Source: Myrica gale
Taxonomy: Eukaryota > Streptophyta > Magnoliopsida > Fagales > Myricaceae
Assembly: GCA_963930655.1 (NCBI GenBank)
Contig: OZ005605.1
Location: 17,863,501 to 17,927,500, forward strand
Length of the DNA stretch: 64,000 nt
Direction of reading: 5' to 3'
Below the pieces are notes generated by a model that was not told the origin of the DNA, made no database searches, and saw nothing but the letters and a program-made list of their open reading frames with translations. Position numbers and translations under genes: made by a program. Shown one piece after another: positions 23,001 to 34,114 of this stretch. Position 1 is the first letter of the stretch, and each line of letters begins with the position of its first letter.

Positions 23001-26000
23001 AAAATAAAGGACGTCTCATTCATTTCAGTAAAACAAGTGGATGGGTCTATCGATGGATTTGCAAAATGCTTTAATTTTTGAAAATTCAGGTGCTTATTCA
23101 GTAAAGTTTTAGTAAACAATGGATCACTTAAAACAAGGCTTTCAGGTTTTTATTCTCAAACCCATTTGAAAGGCCCGGGTGTCTCTACCCAATCCAAGCG
23201 GGGCAAACCCCAAGTGGAAGGGGTTTCATCGGAGAGCAAACTCCTGAGAGTCATTTTCTCATGTGCCCGAAAGGGAAAGGGACGAAGTGAAGCCTTCGAG
23301 ATTAAGGAAAGAAATTGTACACTCAGCAGATAGATTGGTTCAACTGACATGGCAAAGCAGAAAACCCACACATAAAACAATAAGCACACGTCGGGCTTCG
23401 TAAGATCCAGTAGAATAAGTGATGCCCTCCATGGATTCGCCAATATAAGCCGCAATCTTTTTATTTTCATTTTTGCAAATAGAATGCATGAGGCTTGATC
23501 AGAGCCATGCGCACACATCTCCAGCATTTGGCCAGAGTCATGTCCGTAAGGCTCCAACACTTGTTAGCACAATGTGCGCAAGGCACCGGCTGAAGCCCAG
23601 TTCGTGCGAGGCACTAACCGCTAGAGGCACCAACCACGTAGAGGCCTAACGCATGCGGCACCAATAAGCAGCCAAGACCTTGTGCGCGCAGTTGTGACCT
23701 TTCAAGGGGCCACGTGCACGCTGTCAAGGCCTTGTGCGCGTAGCTGTTATGTTCCCCTGCCCTGTGCACAGTTGTTACCTCACAAAGGGGCCGCACGCTT
23801 ATTGCCAGTGCCTTGCGCGCTGCACCATTGACAAACTTGGTGCCTACATGAGATCGCCAGCTGGGCATAGAGATGAAGGGCCTAGATGTAATCAAGAGAA
23901 GATTCCTTTTGCTGAGGAGAGACACAAAGCGGCTTGGGGTTGAATGAAGACTCTAGAGTGCGAGGTGACATCGTAGGAGAGTGTCATATGTCCCACTACC
24001 AAGAGTAATGATAAGGGACATGTGCCACCTAGTGGGGGACCATGTATTGGTTATATGTTTCCTAGATTCAAGGAGGAGCCACCACCCAGCAAAAGGACAA
24101 GAGAATATTTAGTAGGATGTCTTGTAGGATTCAACACATGGCCAAATAAAAAGCATGATATGTGGCGAGTAGGAGTGCTATAAATAGGAAGAAAGCTTTG
24201 TATTTCATTTTCCATCCATGTTTTGAATAGAGAATAGTCCTAGAGCTTTTGCTCAAACCCGTGTCTTTTTCTTTTGCTCCTGTGAGTTTTAAGAAAGCAC
24301 AATAGCGATTGTTTAAACCGATATTGAGGTAGTTTAGCATCACGCCTTGTAAGCTTAAGGCAACATCGTGGTTGACTCACCATTGTTCTTAAGCCTGGCT
24401 CCTCGTAGTTAGTGTTCCAGCACAAATATCCATCACTCACAATCCCCCAAGTGTTTGTGGCTTGATAGCTCAACACTTGTTCTCATTCCATCACCACCTA
24501 TACTTGTCATTCTCCATCACGAAACACCATCACCCATATACATTACCACCATCCCGAGACACCATTATCCATTTACACATTTATCACTACCATCCATATA
24601 TAGACTACCTTTTTCCCAAACACTATCCATACTAGCTAAACACAAATCCATTAGCCATACCTACCAAATGCTATGTAACTTACCAATCAAGGCGAAGTAT
24701 CAAGAGGGCAGCAACCTTAGGCCATTCGGCCATCTTAGCCCCTTTCTTACTCGGAGACATCAAGCTAGCTCTTCCATAGAGCTCCCTTCCTTCCAAAGTT
24801 ACCAAGTGGTCATGCCTTATCTTTTCCATATATTTTCTCATACATCATTTCTTTTTCCTTTGGCACTTTATGCCTCATAGATACCATAACAAAGCTGTGG
24901 GTGTGCCCATTCCGTTCACATTCGGAAACGGGACTTTTCCATATGATACGTACCTATAAAACGTTGTACAAATGACAAGTTTTTGGAGGTATGAAGGGCA
25001 GCCGCGAGGGAGGAGAAGACTTGGAAGAGGTCGAAACAAGTAATGAGTACCTTGAAACGCCATATGTTGCACGACAAGGAGTGCCGAAGAGAGATGTCAT
25101 GCGCATGCATGAGCAGCAGGCATGTTAGGGTCCCCGGTCTAGGACTCCATAACAATCACCAACTCCTCCACGCGATCCGCTCCAACACCGTAATCGATCC
25201 TCCCGAACCGTTTCTAGTAACACACGAGCGAAGAATTTAGGATCAAACACTCAACAAATGAATAATACCTCTCTTATTACAAAGAACGTGGTCTTAGGAT
25301 TATTAGTCCTTCGAACCACAAGAACAATCGTACAAGGGTTATTAGCCCAAGCACGCCCAACTTAAGAGGTTATTAGCCCCCAAGTCTACTGGCATAAACG
25401 TGCCTATGCCTGGCCACTCTCAGAAAAGCTCTCTAGCTCTCACTACTCAACTCTATGACTGAATGACTTCTAATGCTCCTGAGGAGTGCTTATATAGGCC
25501 TTCTCAGGAGCTTACAAAACCCTAATCAAATCAAATCAATCTAAATCAAATCTTCAGGATTCTAAGGAAACAATTCCCAGAATCAGGGAGATTTGATGAT
25601 ACATTCCTAAAACATCAAAGCTCAGAAAGGAAAGACAATCTTCTAGAAACATCTATTTCTAGAAGATAATATTTATTCAAATAATACCATAATCAGAGGC
25701 AATCTCTGAAGATGCTGATTTCGCCGCCGTCCGCCGCCCTACACGGTGGCGCCGCCGCCATGCTCCTCCTTGGGTGGTGATGCTCCTCCGACTCCCAAGG
25801 TCATGCTCATCACTTCCCGTCCGGTCACCGCTAAGGGTGGTGGTGCTCCGCCGCCGGCGGTGGCTGCTGTGGTTAGCCACTCTTGGCCCTCTGCTGCTGC
25901 TTGGCTTGGCTGGGGGTCAGGGCCCTGCTGTGGTGCTAAGTCATGGCAAGGCCATGTGGTGGCCATGAGCTTGCCATGACATGTCTGCGGCTGGCTGACT

Positions 26001-29000
26001 TGGTTGCTGGGCATGGGCATTGCTGGGCTGCCATGGCTTGTCAGTGGTGCCGGTGTGCCTTGCTCGCGCGCGCGCATGCTGATGTCATGGCTTGTCTGTG
26101 GTGCCTCGGCTGCGCGCGCTGTGGGCGTGTCATGTGCTCCTGCCGCGCGTGCTGTGGGGGTGTCAAAGGCGCCCATGGGTGTCATTGGCGCCGCATCTCG
26201 TGTGCTATCCTCCTCCTCGCAGCCGTTCAGTCCAAGGTCTTCTCTGGGACCCTTTCAAGGCATGCGCGCACGCACTCGCAATGCCATGAAAGCCCTGTGC
26301 GCACGCTAGTTTCAACAATGCACGCGTAGGGCCTGAATGCCAGGAGAACTCAGCATGCGGCACAAGCAGCAATGCGCGCAGCATTAGCCTTGCGCTGCAT
26401 CAGCACGCGCAGCTGCTACATCAAGCTTTGTGAAAGGATCCCCAGTGACGACATAGGGGGTGATAGCCATGCGTGGGAGGATAGATGCCGAAATGAGGCA
26501 CCAGTGGCACCAATGGGCACCCATGATATGCCCACAGCGCGCGCGGTGACAACACCACAGCCAAGCCATGACACGCGCGCGCACGCAAGCTCAGCACCCT
26601 AGCGCCCATGACAAGGCATGACACCCCAGCAACAGCCATGCCTGGCATGCCAGCCAGCCGGTCACAGACATTCCATGACAAGCTCATGGCCAGCCCATGA
26701 CCTTGCCATGACACGGCGCCACAGCAAGTCCTTGGCCACCAGCCAAGCATGCAGTCACAGCAGGTAAAGGGATGGCGTGACACAGGATGACCACCACCAG
26801 CAGCCACCACCAGTGGCGGAGCACCACCACCCTACCGGTACTAGGTGGGGACTGGAAGAGGAAGGTCTCAGGACCCAGAGGAGCATCACCACCCACGGTG
26901 GTGCGAGCGGCAGCGGCGCCACCGTGGACGGCGGCGAACGACGGCGAGATCCTGGAATTAGTTTGCTTTTATTGTTATGATTGAATAAATCATATCTTCT
27001 AGATTTAGAGATCCTTTCCTAAACTCTAGAAGATTTATTTCCTTTATGTTTATGTTCGATTAGGCATGTAATATCAAACCTCCTTGATTAAAGGGATTTG
27101 ATTTAGATTTGATTGAGTCAATTAGGGATTGTAAGCACCTAAAGATGTCTATATAAACACCCTTAGGTGCATTACAGTGATTCATTCAGAAGAGTAGAGT
27201 CTTGGAGAGCTAGAGAGCTTTTGGGTTGGGATTTGGCCAAGCATAGACACGTATATGCTAAGTCGGTTTCAAGGCTAATAACCTTGTCACTTGGGATTCA
27301 CTTTAGGCTAATAACCTAGTTTGGGTACCCGTTCTTGGGCTAATTAACCCTTGATCAGAATTGTTCTTTGTTCTTGTGGTCTTTGGGCTAATTAACCCTT
27401 GACCACGTTTTTCGTTCTTCAATAATATCAGTTCGAGTGTTCTCCATTTGTATGTTAGATCCTATTTGCAACGCTCGTGTGTTAATTTAAACGGTTCGGG
27501 AGGATGGATTGTGGTGTTGGAGCGGATCGCGTGGCGGGAGTTGGAGTTGTTATGGCGGCCTAGACCGGGGTCCCTAACAAAATGGTGCTTTCATTGAGAG
27601 GTGCATGAAGATTTCATTGGGAGTTTCTTGAAACTTTTGAAGATCTTCAAGGGAGGTAAACATGAGCCTACACTTGTTTGATTCATTCCTTTGGATTAAT
27701 TGGTTTGGAAAGTTGTTTTTGTTGTTGGAGTTCATACTTGAGGAGGAGTTCGATCTTCATTTTGGAGAGAAACCAAGGTTGTAACTTGTTTGTTCTGACC
27801 AAGTTTGTGAGTGAAGAGGGGGGTTCGATCTTTTTTTGGAGAGAACCCAAGGTCAGAAGTGTTCGTGCCAAGATTTTTGAAGGGAGGGGTTTGATCTTCA
27901 TTTTGGAGAGAACCCAAGGTTGGACTTGTTGTTGCAGCCAAATATTGCAATGGAGGCAGCGTCGAGTTCACTCACTTCCAACCGAGACCGATTCGAAGCC
28001 TTGGAGTCATCTACTCTATGGCTGAAAGATAAGATGGTGGAGACAAGCACAACCATGTCTCCCATGCAAGGAGCCTTAGCTAGAGTTACTATGGCCACCG
28101 AGAAGCATAGGAGAGTGGTGGATGAAATGAGACAAGATCTACATGCGGCGTTGGCTAGACTTGTTGGAGGGCCAAGTGGGGGCAACTGTGTACAAGCCGC
28201 AAGGATGAAGGATAGTATGAGGGGGAATGTTCAGCTGACGAACGGGAGAGAAACTCACTTATCCGAGTCCACAAGTGGAGAGCCTAAACCGCGGCCACCA
28301 CCTAGAATGGGCAGACATGTGGAGAAGAAGCATGAGGTAATCAAGAGGTGGCTACGAGAGGAGTCCAACCATGGTGTTGATCAAGTAAGGACAGAAGCTA
28401 AGGAAGAGGAGAACAATCACTTATTCGAGTCCACAAGTGGAGAGCCTAAACCACGGCCACCACCTAGAATGAGAAGAAGCATGAGGTAATCAAGAGGTGG
28501 CTACGTGAGGAGTCCAACCATGGTGTTGATCAAGTAAGGACAGAAGCTAAGGAAGAGAAGAGCAGTAGTGATAGGGAGCTAAGTCTTAATGCAATCACCA
28601 GCATTGTGAATTCATCAACTGTGACATGGCATGACGCAAGCTCAGCACCCTAGCGCCCTTGACAAGGCATGACGCCCCAGCAACAGCCATGCCTGGCATG
28701 CCAGCCATACGGTCACAGACATGTCATGTCAAGCTCATGGCCAGCCCATGGCCTCGCCCATGACCTTGCCATGACACGACGCCACAACAAGTCCTTGGCC
28801 ACCAGCCAAGCCATGCAGTCACAGCAGGCCAGCAAACAAAGGGATGACATGACACAGGATGACCACCACCAGCAGCCACCACCAGTGGCGGAGCACCACC
28901 ACCCCTACCGGTACTAGGTGGGGGAATGGAAGAGGAAGGTCCCAGGACCCAAAGGAGCATCACCACCCACGGTGGTGCGAGCGGCGGCGGACGACGGCGA

Positions 29001-32000
29001 GATCCTGGAATTGATAGAGGTATCTTAGGGATTAGTTTCCTTTTATAGTTATGATTGAATAAATCATATCTTCTAGATTTAGGGATCATTTCCTAAACTC
29101 TAGAAGATTCATTTCCTTTATGTTTATGTTCGATTAGGCATGTAATATCAAATCTCCTTGATTAAAGGGATTTGATTTAGATTTGATTTGATGTTGATTT
29201 GATTTGATTGAGTCAATTAGGGATTGTAAGCACCTAAGGATGTCTATATAAACACCCTTAGGTGCATTACAGTGATTCATTCAGAAGAGTAGAGTCTTGA
29301 GAGCTAGAGAGCTTTTGGGTTGGGATTTGGCCAAGCATAGACACGTATATACTAAGTCGGTTTCAAGGCTAATAACCTTATAACTTGGGATTCACTCTAG
29401 GCTAAGAACCTAGTTTGGGTACCCGTTCTTGGGCTAATTAACCCTTGATCGGGATTGTTCTTTGTTCTTGTGGTTTTTGGGCTAATTAACCCCTGACCAC
29501 GTTCTTCGTTCTTCAATAATATCAGTTCGAGTGTTCTTCATTTGTATGTGTTAGATCCTATTTGCAACGCTCGTGTGTTAATTGAAACGGTTCCGGAGGA
29601 TCGATTGTGGTGTAGGAGCGGATCGTGGCGGGAGTTGGAGTTGTTATGGCGGCCTAGACCGGGGTCCCTAACACTTTGCCAACGAGCGCTATGCAGCCAA
29701 GCCTTGCCAACACAAGCGCGCAGTAGCAACATTGCCCTCCCCCCCATCACCATGATTGTTATGTATTGAAATTGTTGTGGCTTTTAGCCTGGGCTGCGAC
29801 AATTCGAAGGTTTACATGCACTTCTTAGGGTTGGATTGTCTGTGTTGTAGCATGGAGAGGTGTTTCGAGAGTTTTGATTGAGGCAGAACATAATGATTTG
29901 AATATTTTCAACTTAATTGATTGTTCGGACCCCCATACCACCCTTGGTTGCTATCCCTTGTGTAAAAAGGAATCCTTCTGGGAAAAAAAAACTACAAGTG
30001 ACTAGGGATAAATTTCATGGTCCTTGGGCAATTTTGGGGGATTTCAACGCACTAGGACATCCATCAGACAAAAGGTGAGGTAGGCCTCTTCCCTCTTCCT
30101 CAACGAATGATCTTTTTCAATTTACCCTGAGACATGGGTTAATAGATCTAGATTTCACTAGGGCCCCGTTCACCGGGACCAATGGTAGGAGTGATATACA
30201 AGCCATATTTGAGTGGTCTGGACAAGGGTATGATGAATGAGAGTTGGCGTTTGCTATCTCTGATCATGTGCTAGTTTTACTTAACATGGAAGGGGGCTCT
30301 AAAGTGGGGCCCAAGCCTTACAGATTTAAGGCCTTCTGGGCTGCGGACCTGACTAGTGTAAGTGTTGTTGCGAGGGCCAATACTTTCGTCAAGGATCACC
30401 TGGTTATGTTTTATATTGCAAAATTAAAAAGACAAGGGAGGCCTTACGAGTCTGGAACAAAACCGAATTTGGGCTTATTCATCTTAGGATTAAGCAGGAG
30501 TTGGATAATTTGAAACAAAGCCAACATTTAGGTATTGAGGATGATGTTGAAAAGTCTGTAAGAGCAACATTCATTCATCAAAGGCAAGAGGAAGATGAGA
30601 AGAAACAAGTCTTGCATCGCATGGCTTTCATCACCTTATTTAAACACGAGATTTTTTCATCTATCTACAATTATTCAGCAGAGAAGGAACATTATAGAGT
30701 CGATCAAATCAAGCCAGGAGCATTGGTTGAATGGACGACAAGCCATTGGTTATCACTTTATAAATTATTTCCAGCATCTTTATACAGTCTCAACCACAAG
30801 CCAATCGGCAGAATAACTCATCCCCAGATTGGTAACAGAGGAAAACAATTGGTCTGCCAATCAGGGCGAATGTGGTAAAAGATGATGCTTTCGCTCAGGT
30901 TTCTTATCAAAGCAATTAAATCATACTCTTATTGTGTTAATTCTCAAGGAAGAGAATCTCACTCTGGCCTTGACCATGTTTTCCGTTTTTATCTCAATAT
31001 GTTCCCCTTTGGAAGAAAGCTCAAAGATGATTCCACATGAGCTTGACTGTTCTCTGTCTCTTTGTTGACAACCAAATAGAACAAGTGAGAATGCCTTAAT
31101 GGTAAACTAGCCCCAGATTGTTCTCCACGTGTGATTCCAATGACGAATAATTGGTTGTATATATATATATTTTACTGTGGGCTAGTACACACGTAGTAAC
31201 CCAACTATGGATGTGCTCATGTGCACACACACATTCTCTCTCCACATTAGATAATTATTTCAAGAAATAAAACCTGGTGGACTCATGACTCTTTACATTT
31301 TCCCGTCCCTTGTGGCTTTAAGGGAATATCAATATGCTTTGTAACATTGGTGTTGTTAATTTTAACATTTGGTTCGCCTAATTTTAGATCTCATATCTGG
31401 AGGAGTGGTCGGTTTTTGAAGAGGATTATTTAGTTTCTTTGAAAGAAGCGATTCAAGCTCTGTTGAATGCCTCCCTTCAGCTTCCCATTGGGAATGTTAC
31501 GGTAATTTATTCTCTTTTCTTTAGCACATTTAGTGTTTCCACTGTTGAACCTACATTTAATCCTTTTACTGATGTGTTGTACACCAATGACACTTTGACC
31601 ATTGGATGTATGGACGTTTGCAGGCAGACATAGGAGAGATGAGGAAGGCACTGGACTCGGCTGTAAAGGTGATGGAAAATACGATTGGTCATATTCAAAG
31701 TTTCATGCCAAAGGTATTTTCCTTTTTCTATCAATAAGTGGACCTTCTGTTTAAAAATGACCACAAACAGTTGAAGTAAATTTATTAACACATGAGAATA
31801 AGTCTCCTAAAGAGCTGGATTAGAAACACTTTGTTGCCCTCTCTCTCTTTGTTCTCCAGTGTTTTTCTTACTTTGCGGCTCAAAGTCCAAGTCCTTGTTG
31901 TGGTTATAGAGTTCACACATAAAAATTAAAATTCAGACGTCTTCATCAAATAGAGGTGATGGGCCCGTAAATATCAAAGAATTACTGTTGAGTGGATAAG

Positions 32001-32490
32001 ATCTGATATGTCTATTTTATGTTCTTTTATACTATTTTGGGCTTTCTCATGATAAATGCTTTTCTAATTCAGGCAGAAGAAACAAAATACTTGATTTCAG
32101 AACTAGCCAGAGTAACCGGGGGAGAAAGAGCGTTTGTTGAAGAATGTGGAGTTCTGTTGTCCAAGACATGTACTTCTCAGGTTTGTCCCACTACACCTCA
32201 GCTAGTAATGCACTAGTTGCCTCATGTTGTCTGTCCATACATATTGGTTGGAAATGCATCATTTTACCTACTCAGGAGTCATTCTTAACTTTCCCAAGCC
32301 TAAAGTCTAATGCTGAATTGATGAGAAAAATGAAATGTAAAAACATTAGTCTCTTTTAGTACTCGGTGCCATGACCTTATGAAGATTGTTCCACTTTCAG
32401 GTGGAGGAGTTCAGTTTAAGGGGCCAGCTAATCCAATTGCAACGTTGCGGTCTTAAAGATAACCCCATCACTTCATTGGATATGTGCTGA
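18015..32490 (+). CDS. EDE1: QWRF-motif microtubule-associated protein, EDE1/AUGMIN subunit 8 type
   Basis: Members of this plant family (DUF566) bind microtubules; EDE1 and AUG8 belong to the augmin complex, which recruits gamma-tubulin to spindle and phragmoplast microtubules. Six exons join in frame to 571 aa: 18015-19208, 20925-21044, 31388-31501, 31624-31713, 32073-32180, 32401-32490. The first exon encodes a basic, Ser/Pro-rich, disordered N-terminus with a Pro run (PHPPPPPPPP), conserved islands (RVREVSSRFMSP, ARSLPDFRSSMPE) and, at its end, the signature QWRF in LQWRFANAKAEA. The other exons encode the helical C-terminal domain (ISDLYNSVQRKRIEL, SYLEEWSVFEEDYL, LRGQLIQLQ). The ATG at 18015 (MNEPMQQQ) is the first in frame; the frame upstream lacks an ATG. 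Intron 2 is 10.3 kb and full of transposons. The EDE1 assignment rather than another QWRF member rests partly on the CWC25 neighbour. Confidence 0.92.
19994..20403 (+). repeat. GA microsatellite plus 193-bp tandem duplication in EDE1-type intron 1
   Basis: A (GA)n run at about 19994-20028 is followed by a block at 20028-20220 that is repeated at 20221-20403. Both copies begin ATGGTCAGTTGT and end CGTAATATAAGTGC. The second copy is slightly shorter and has a handful of differences. A short GA run also lies at the junction between copies. Confidence 0.85.
21790..22120 (+). other. Pyrimidine-rich tract in EDE1-type intron 2
   Basis: Around 300 bases with very few purines on + (long CT-rich stretches such as 21841-21990). 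The tract is open in two frames only because it is simple sequence. No protein family fits. Confidence 0.7.
22638..22884. mobile_element. PIF/Harbinger (Tourist-like) MITE
   Basis: A 247-bp non-coding element with terminal inverted repeats GGCTATGTT on the left and AACATAGTC on the right, and similarity extending roughly 28 bp inward. It is flanked by the 3-bp duplication TTA (22635-22637 and 22885-22887), the typical PIF/Harbinger target. The interior is AT-rich with repeated CAATTCCAATA-like words. Confidence 0.75.
23562..24472 (+). mobile_element. Solo LTR with 5-bp target duplication
   Basis: A 911-bp block starting TGTTAGCAC and ending GATAGCTCA, flanked on both sides by ACACT (23557-23561 and 24473-24477). 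A promoter-like TATA word (GCTATAAATAGG) lies near 24177. There is no internal region, primer-binding site or second LTR, so this is probably the product of LTR-LTR recombination. Orientation is inferred from the TATA word. Confidence 0.65.
25123..26345 (-). mobile_element. LTR copy, minus orientation, head-to-head with the next element
   Basis: Read on the minus strand it ends in GGGTCCCTAACA at 25123, exactly as the two plus-strand LTRs end at 27579 and 29673. Its interior matches them in order: a CATG- and GC-rich part, a part encoding the Ala/Thr/His-rich string CAAGCCATG..., a TATA-like word and a CTAATAACC-type repeat zone. The outer boundary near 26345 is approximate. No target duplication or internal region was found on this side. 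Confidence 0.65.
27740..27945 (+). repeat. Three tandem ~65-bp repeats in the LTR element leader
   Basis: Three successive units share GTTCGATCTTCATTTTGGAG or TTTGATCTTCATTTTGGAGA followed by GAAACCCAAGGT-like words. They lie between the primer-binding site and the gag-like frame, where packaging or dimerisation signals of such elements usually sit. Confidence 0.7.
27950..28489 (+). pseudogene. gag-like fragment of the non-autonomous LTR element
   Basis: A 179-codon frame starting MEAASSSLTSNRDRFEALES. The N-terminal part is a predicted coiled-coil (RFEALES...LKDKMVETS...MRQDLHAAL), common at the start of plant gag proteins. The C-terminal half is two tandem copies of a basic unit containing STSGEPKPRPPPRM. 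At DNA level the unit repeats with a 162-bp period (28256-28417 and from 28418). The second copy has lost 13 bp, which shifts the frame and ends it. No zinc knuckle or protease is seen. Confidence 0.5.
29760..30900 (+). mobile_element. Decayed L1-type LINE, endonuclease part
   Basis: With several stops and frame changes, the + strand encodes the start of an L1 ORF2. A WNCCG word near 29768 corresponds to the usual WNCRG start of the apurinic endonuclease domain. GDFNALG near 30037 and ISDHVLV near 30256 are two catalytic-site motifs of that domain. Linker sequence towards the reverse transcriptase follows. The reverse transcriptase itself is absent, so the copy is truncated or degraded. Confidence 0.8.
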
Positions 32491-32685
32491 GTGATATCTA
32501 CGTGAAAGATACATCTACCCTATGATCTGTTGGCATCTTCCCTTTTGGGTATTGTTTTGGTGGGGATGAAAGATATATTTTGCTTTGTACAACATGGCAG
32601 GGGAATTCATCAACCTCACCCTGCAAATTCTTTTGTACATCGATCAATAAGAGTTCTCGTACATCATAATTCTTTCATTAGCAGC

Positions 32686-33001
32686 GTGGCTTTTTAAGCT
32701 CTGTCTCTCATCTCATCTCATTGATTTGTGGGTTTTTGTTTGTTTTTCCGGTTCCTGCGTGGGCTTTCCCGATCCCCTGTGGATCTTGTCCGCCCTTTTG
32801 AGGTTTTGTTGTATTAGGTTGTGGTGCTCTCTTTGCTGGCTAGCATAGGTCCTGGTAGCTCTGGCTACTGAGTCCGACCACCGCTCCCTCTGCCTCGCAT
32901 GGAGCATGTAGTGGCTTTTTTTGATCCTTTTCAGGGTCTCGCCGGCTGGATTTGCCTGGTATGTATTCGGGTCCTTTCCGACTGTGATCTAGAAAAAAAA
33001 G
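32686..33001 (+). mobile_element. Possible short A-tailed retroposon downstream of the EDE1-type gene
   Basis: A roughly 315-bp GC-richer block ending GATCTAGAAAAAAAAG, flanked by ATTAGCAGC (32677-32685) and ATTAGCAAGC (33002-33011), which differ by one base. It has no coding potential. It could be a truncated LINE 3' end or a SINE. I see no clear Pol III boxes. Confidence 0.35.
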
Positions 33002-33011
33002 ATTAGCAAGC

Positions 33012-34114
33012 ACAATTGGAAGAAAAGAAGAGCAGAACCAAAAGCCAAGAAAACCGACAACCCAGATAAAGCAACAATAGAGTTCTTTGAGGCTGACTCG
33101 AAATGTTTAATGAGGAAGAATAAGCCATGCTTAACCTGAGAAACCCAATGAGCTTCTCCATCTAGTAGCTAGACGATGAGTAGAGATGCATCCAACATTC
33201 ATCATGTCCTGAGCTATTGCTTGAATGTCCTGCACAAGCTATCCAATATCCCTAATAGTATAAATTGTCATGATTCTAACAACTGTTTTTTTTAAGAAAG
33301 AAAAATACATTTTTTTTATCCACGAACTACTATAAGTTATGCATTTTGCACAATAAAACTATCACATTTGACACATTGCACTCATCAACTATTGATCACT
33401 AACACATTACATCATCCGTCTATTTTTTGGTCAAATTGGATGAAAAGTGACTTTTTAAAAAACGAAACGATAATTATGTCCTTAAATATAACCTAAGTGA
33501 CTTTTTAAAAAATAAAACGATAATTATGCCCTTAAATATAACCTATAAATAATAGTTCTTAGGTAGAAAATGTAATTTTTTTTATCACGATTCAACGAAC
33601 TTATCTCCCTAGGAGCTGTACATTTTTAGCCTAGAGGCAATTTGAGTTTTTTTTTCTCTCTTTGATGGATTTAAGGCAGTTTAGTTGATGGCACAAAACG
33701 AGGTCGGAGATCCAACAAATAAAGTAGGAAGATGAACGGGAGCCCGATCCAATCTTGCTCGGCTCCCGTCCAATTAATCCAGTCCGGTGGGCGTAACGGG
33801 TCTTACTGGACAGAACCACCTGTATAAATGGCCTAGATTTGGGCTTGACTCTATTAAGCACAGGCCTGAATGGATTGGTTTGGCCCGATAAGATTAGCCT
33901 CACTATGCTCGAACCCATCGGTCTTATGGCTGGAAGGCGCCAATCCAGTTTATACTTTATACTTATAGTTTGCTGGGGGCGCTTGAGACGCTCGTTGTAA
34001 TCCCCTGTTTATCTAGAAAAAAGAAAAAGAAAAAAGATACATAGAGTATATCATAATCTATGTTTTTCTGAACGAGTAGATCATATGTATTGATCGAGAA
34101 GATTTAGGAAGAGA
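33012..34114. other. Intergenic between EDE1-type gene and CWC25
   Basis: Contains a 50-bp tandem duplication (33445-33494 and 33495-33544, both starting AAGTGACTTTTTAAAAAA). A GC-richer block follows at about 33690-34035, ending TTATCTAGAAAAAAGAAAAA, which again resembles a retroposon tail. The last about 80 bp are the presumed CWC25 promoter and leader. No gene is seen. Confidence 0.5.

Larger units (their letters stand above)
26380..29673 (+). mobile_element. Short non-autonomous LTR retrotransposon (LARD/TRIM-like)
   Basis: The 5' LTR (about 26380-27579) and 3' LTR (about 28625-29673) share GC-rich 5' halves, a TCTATATAAACACC word (27149 and 29246) and the end GGGTCCCTAACA. The 5' LTR is followed at once by TGGTGCTTTCATTGAGAG, a position and TGG start fitting a tRNA primer-binding site. 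The roughly 1-kb interior lacks protease, integrase and reverse transcriptase and encodes only a gag-like fragment. The LTR copies differ by several indels, so the insertion is not recent. The 3' LTR seems to lack the first part of the 5' LTR, and no polypurine tract is clear. Confidence 0.7.

Noticed and set aside
25739-26330. Several overlapping open frames of 65-148 codons on both strands in GC-rich sequence
   Set aside because: They lie inside an LTR copy and are Ala/His/Thr-rich by composition only. The plus-oriented LTRs of the same family do not keep these frames.
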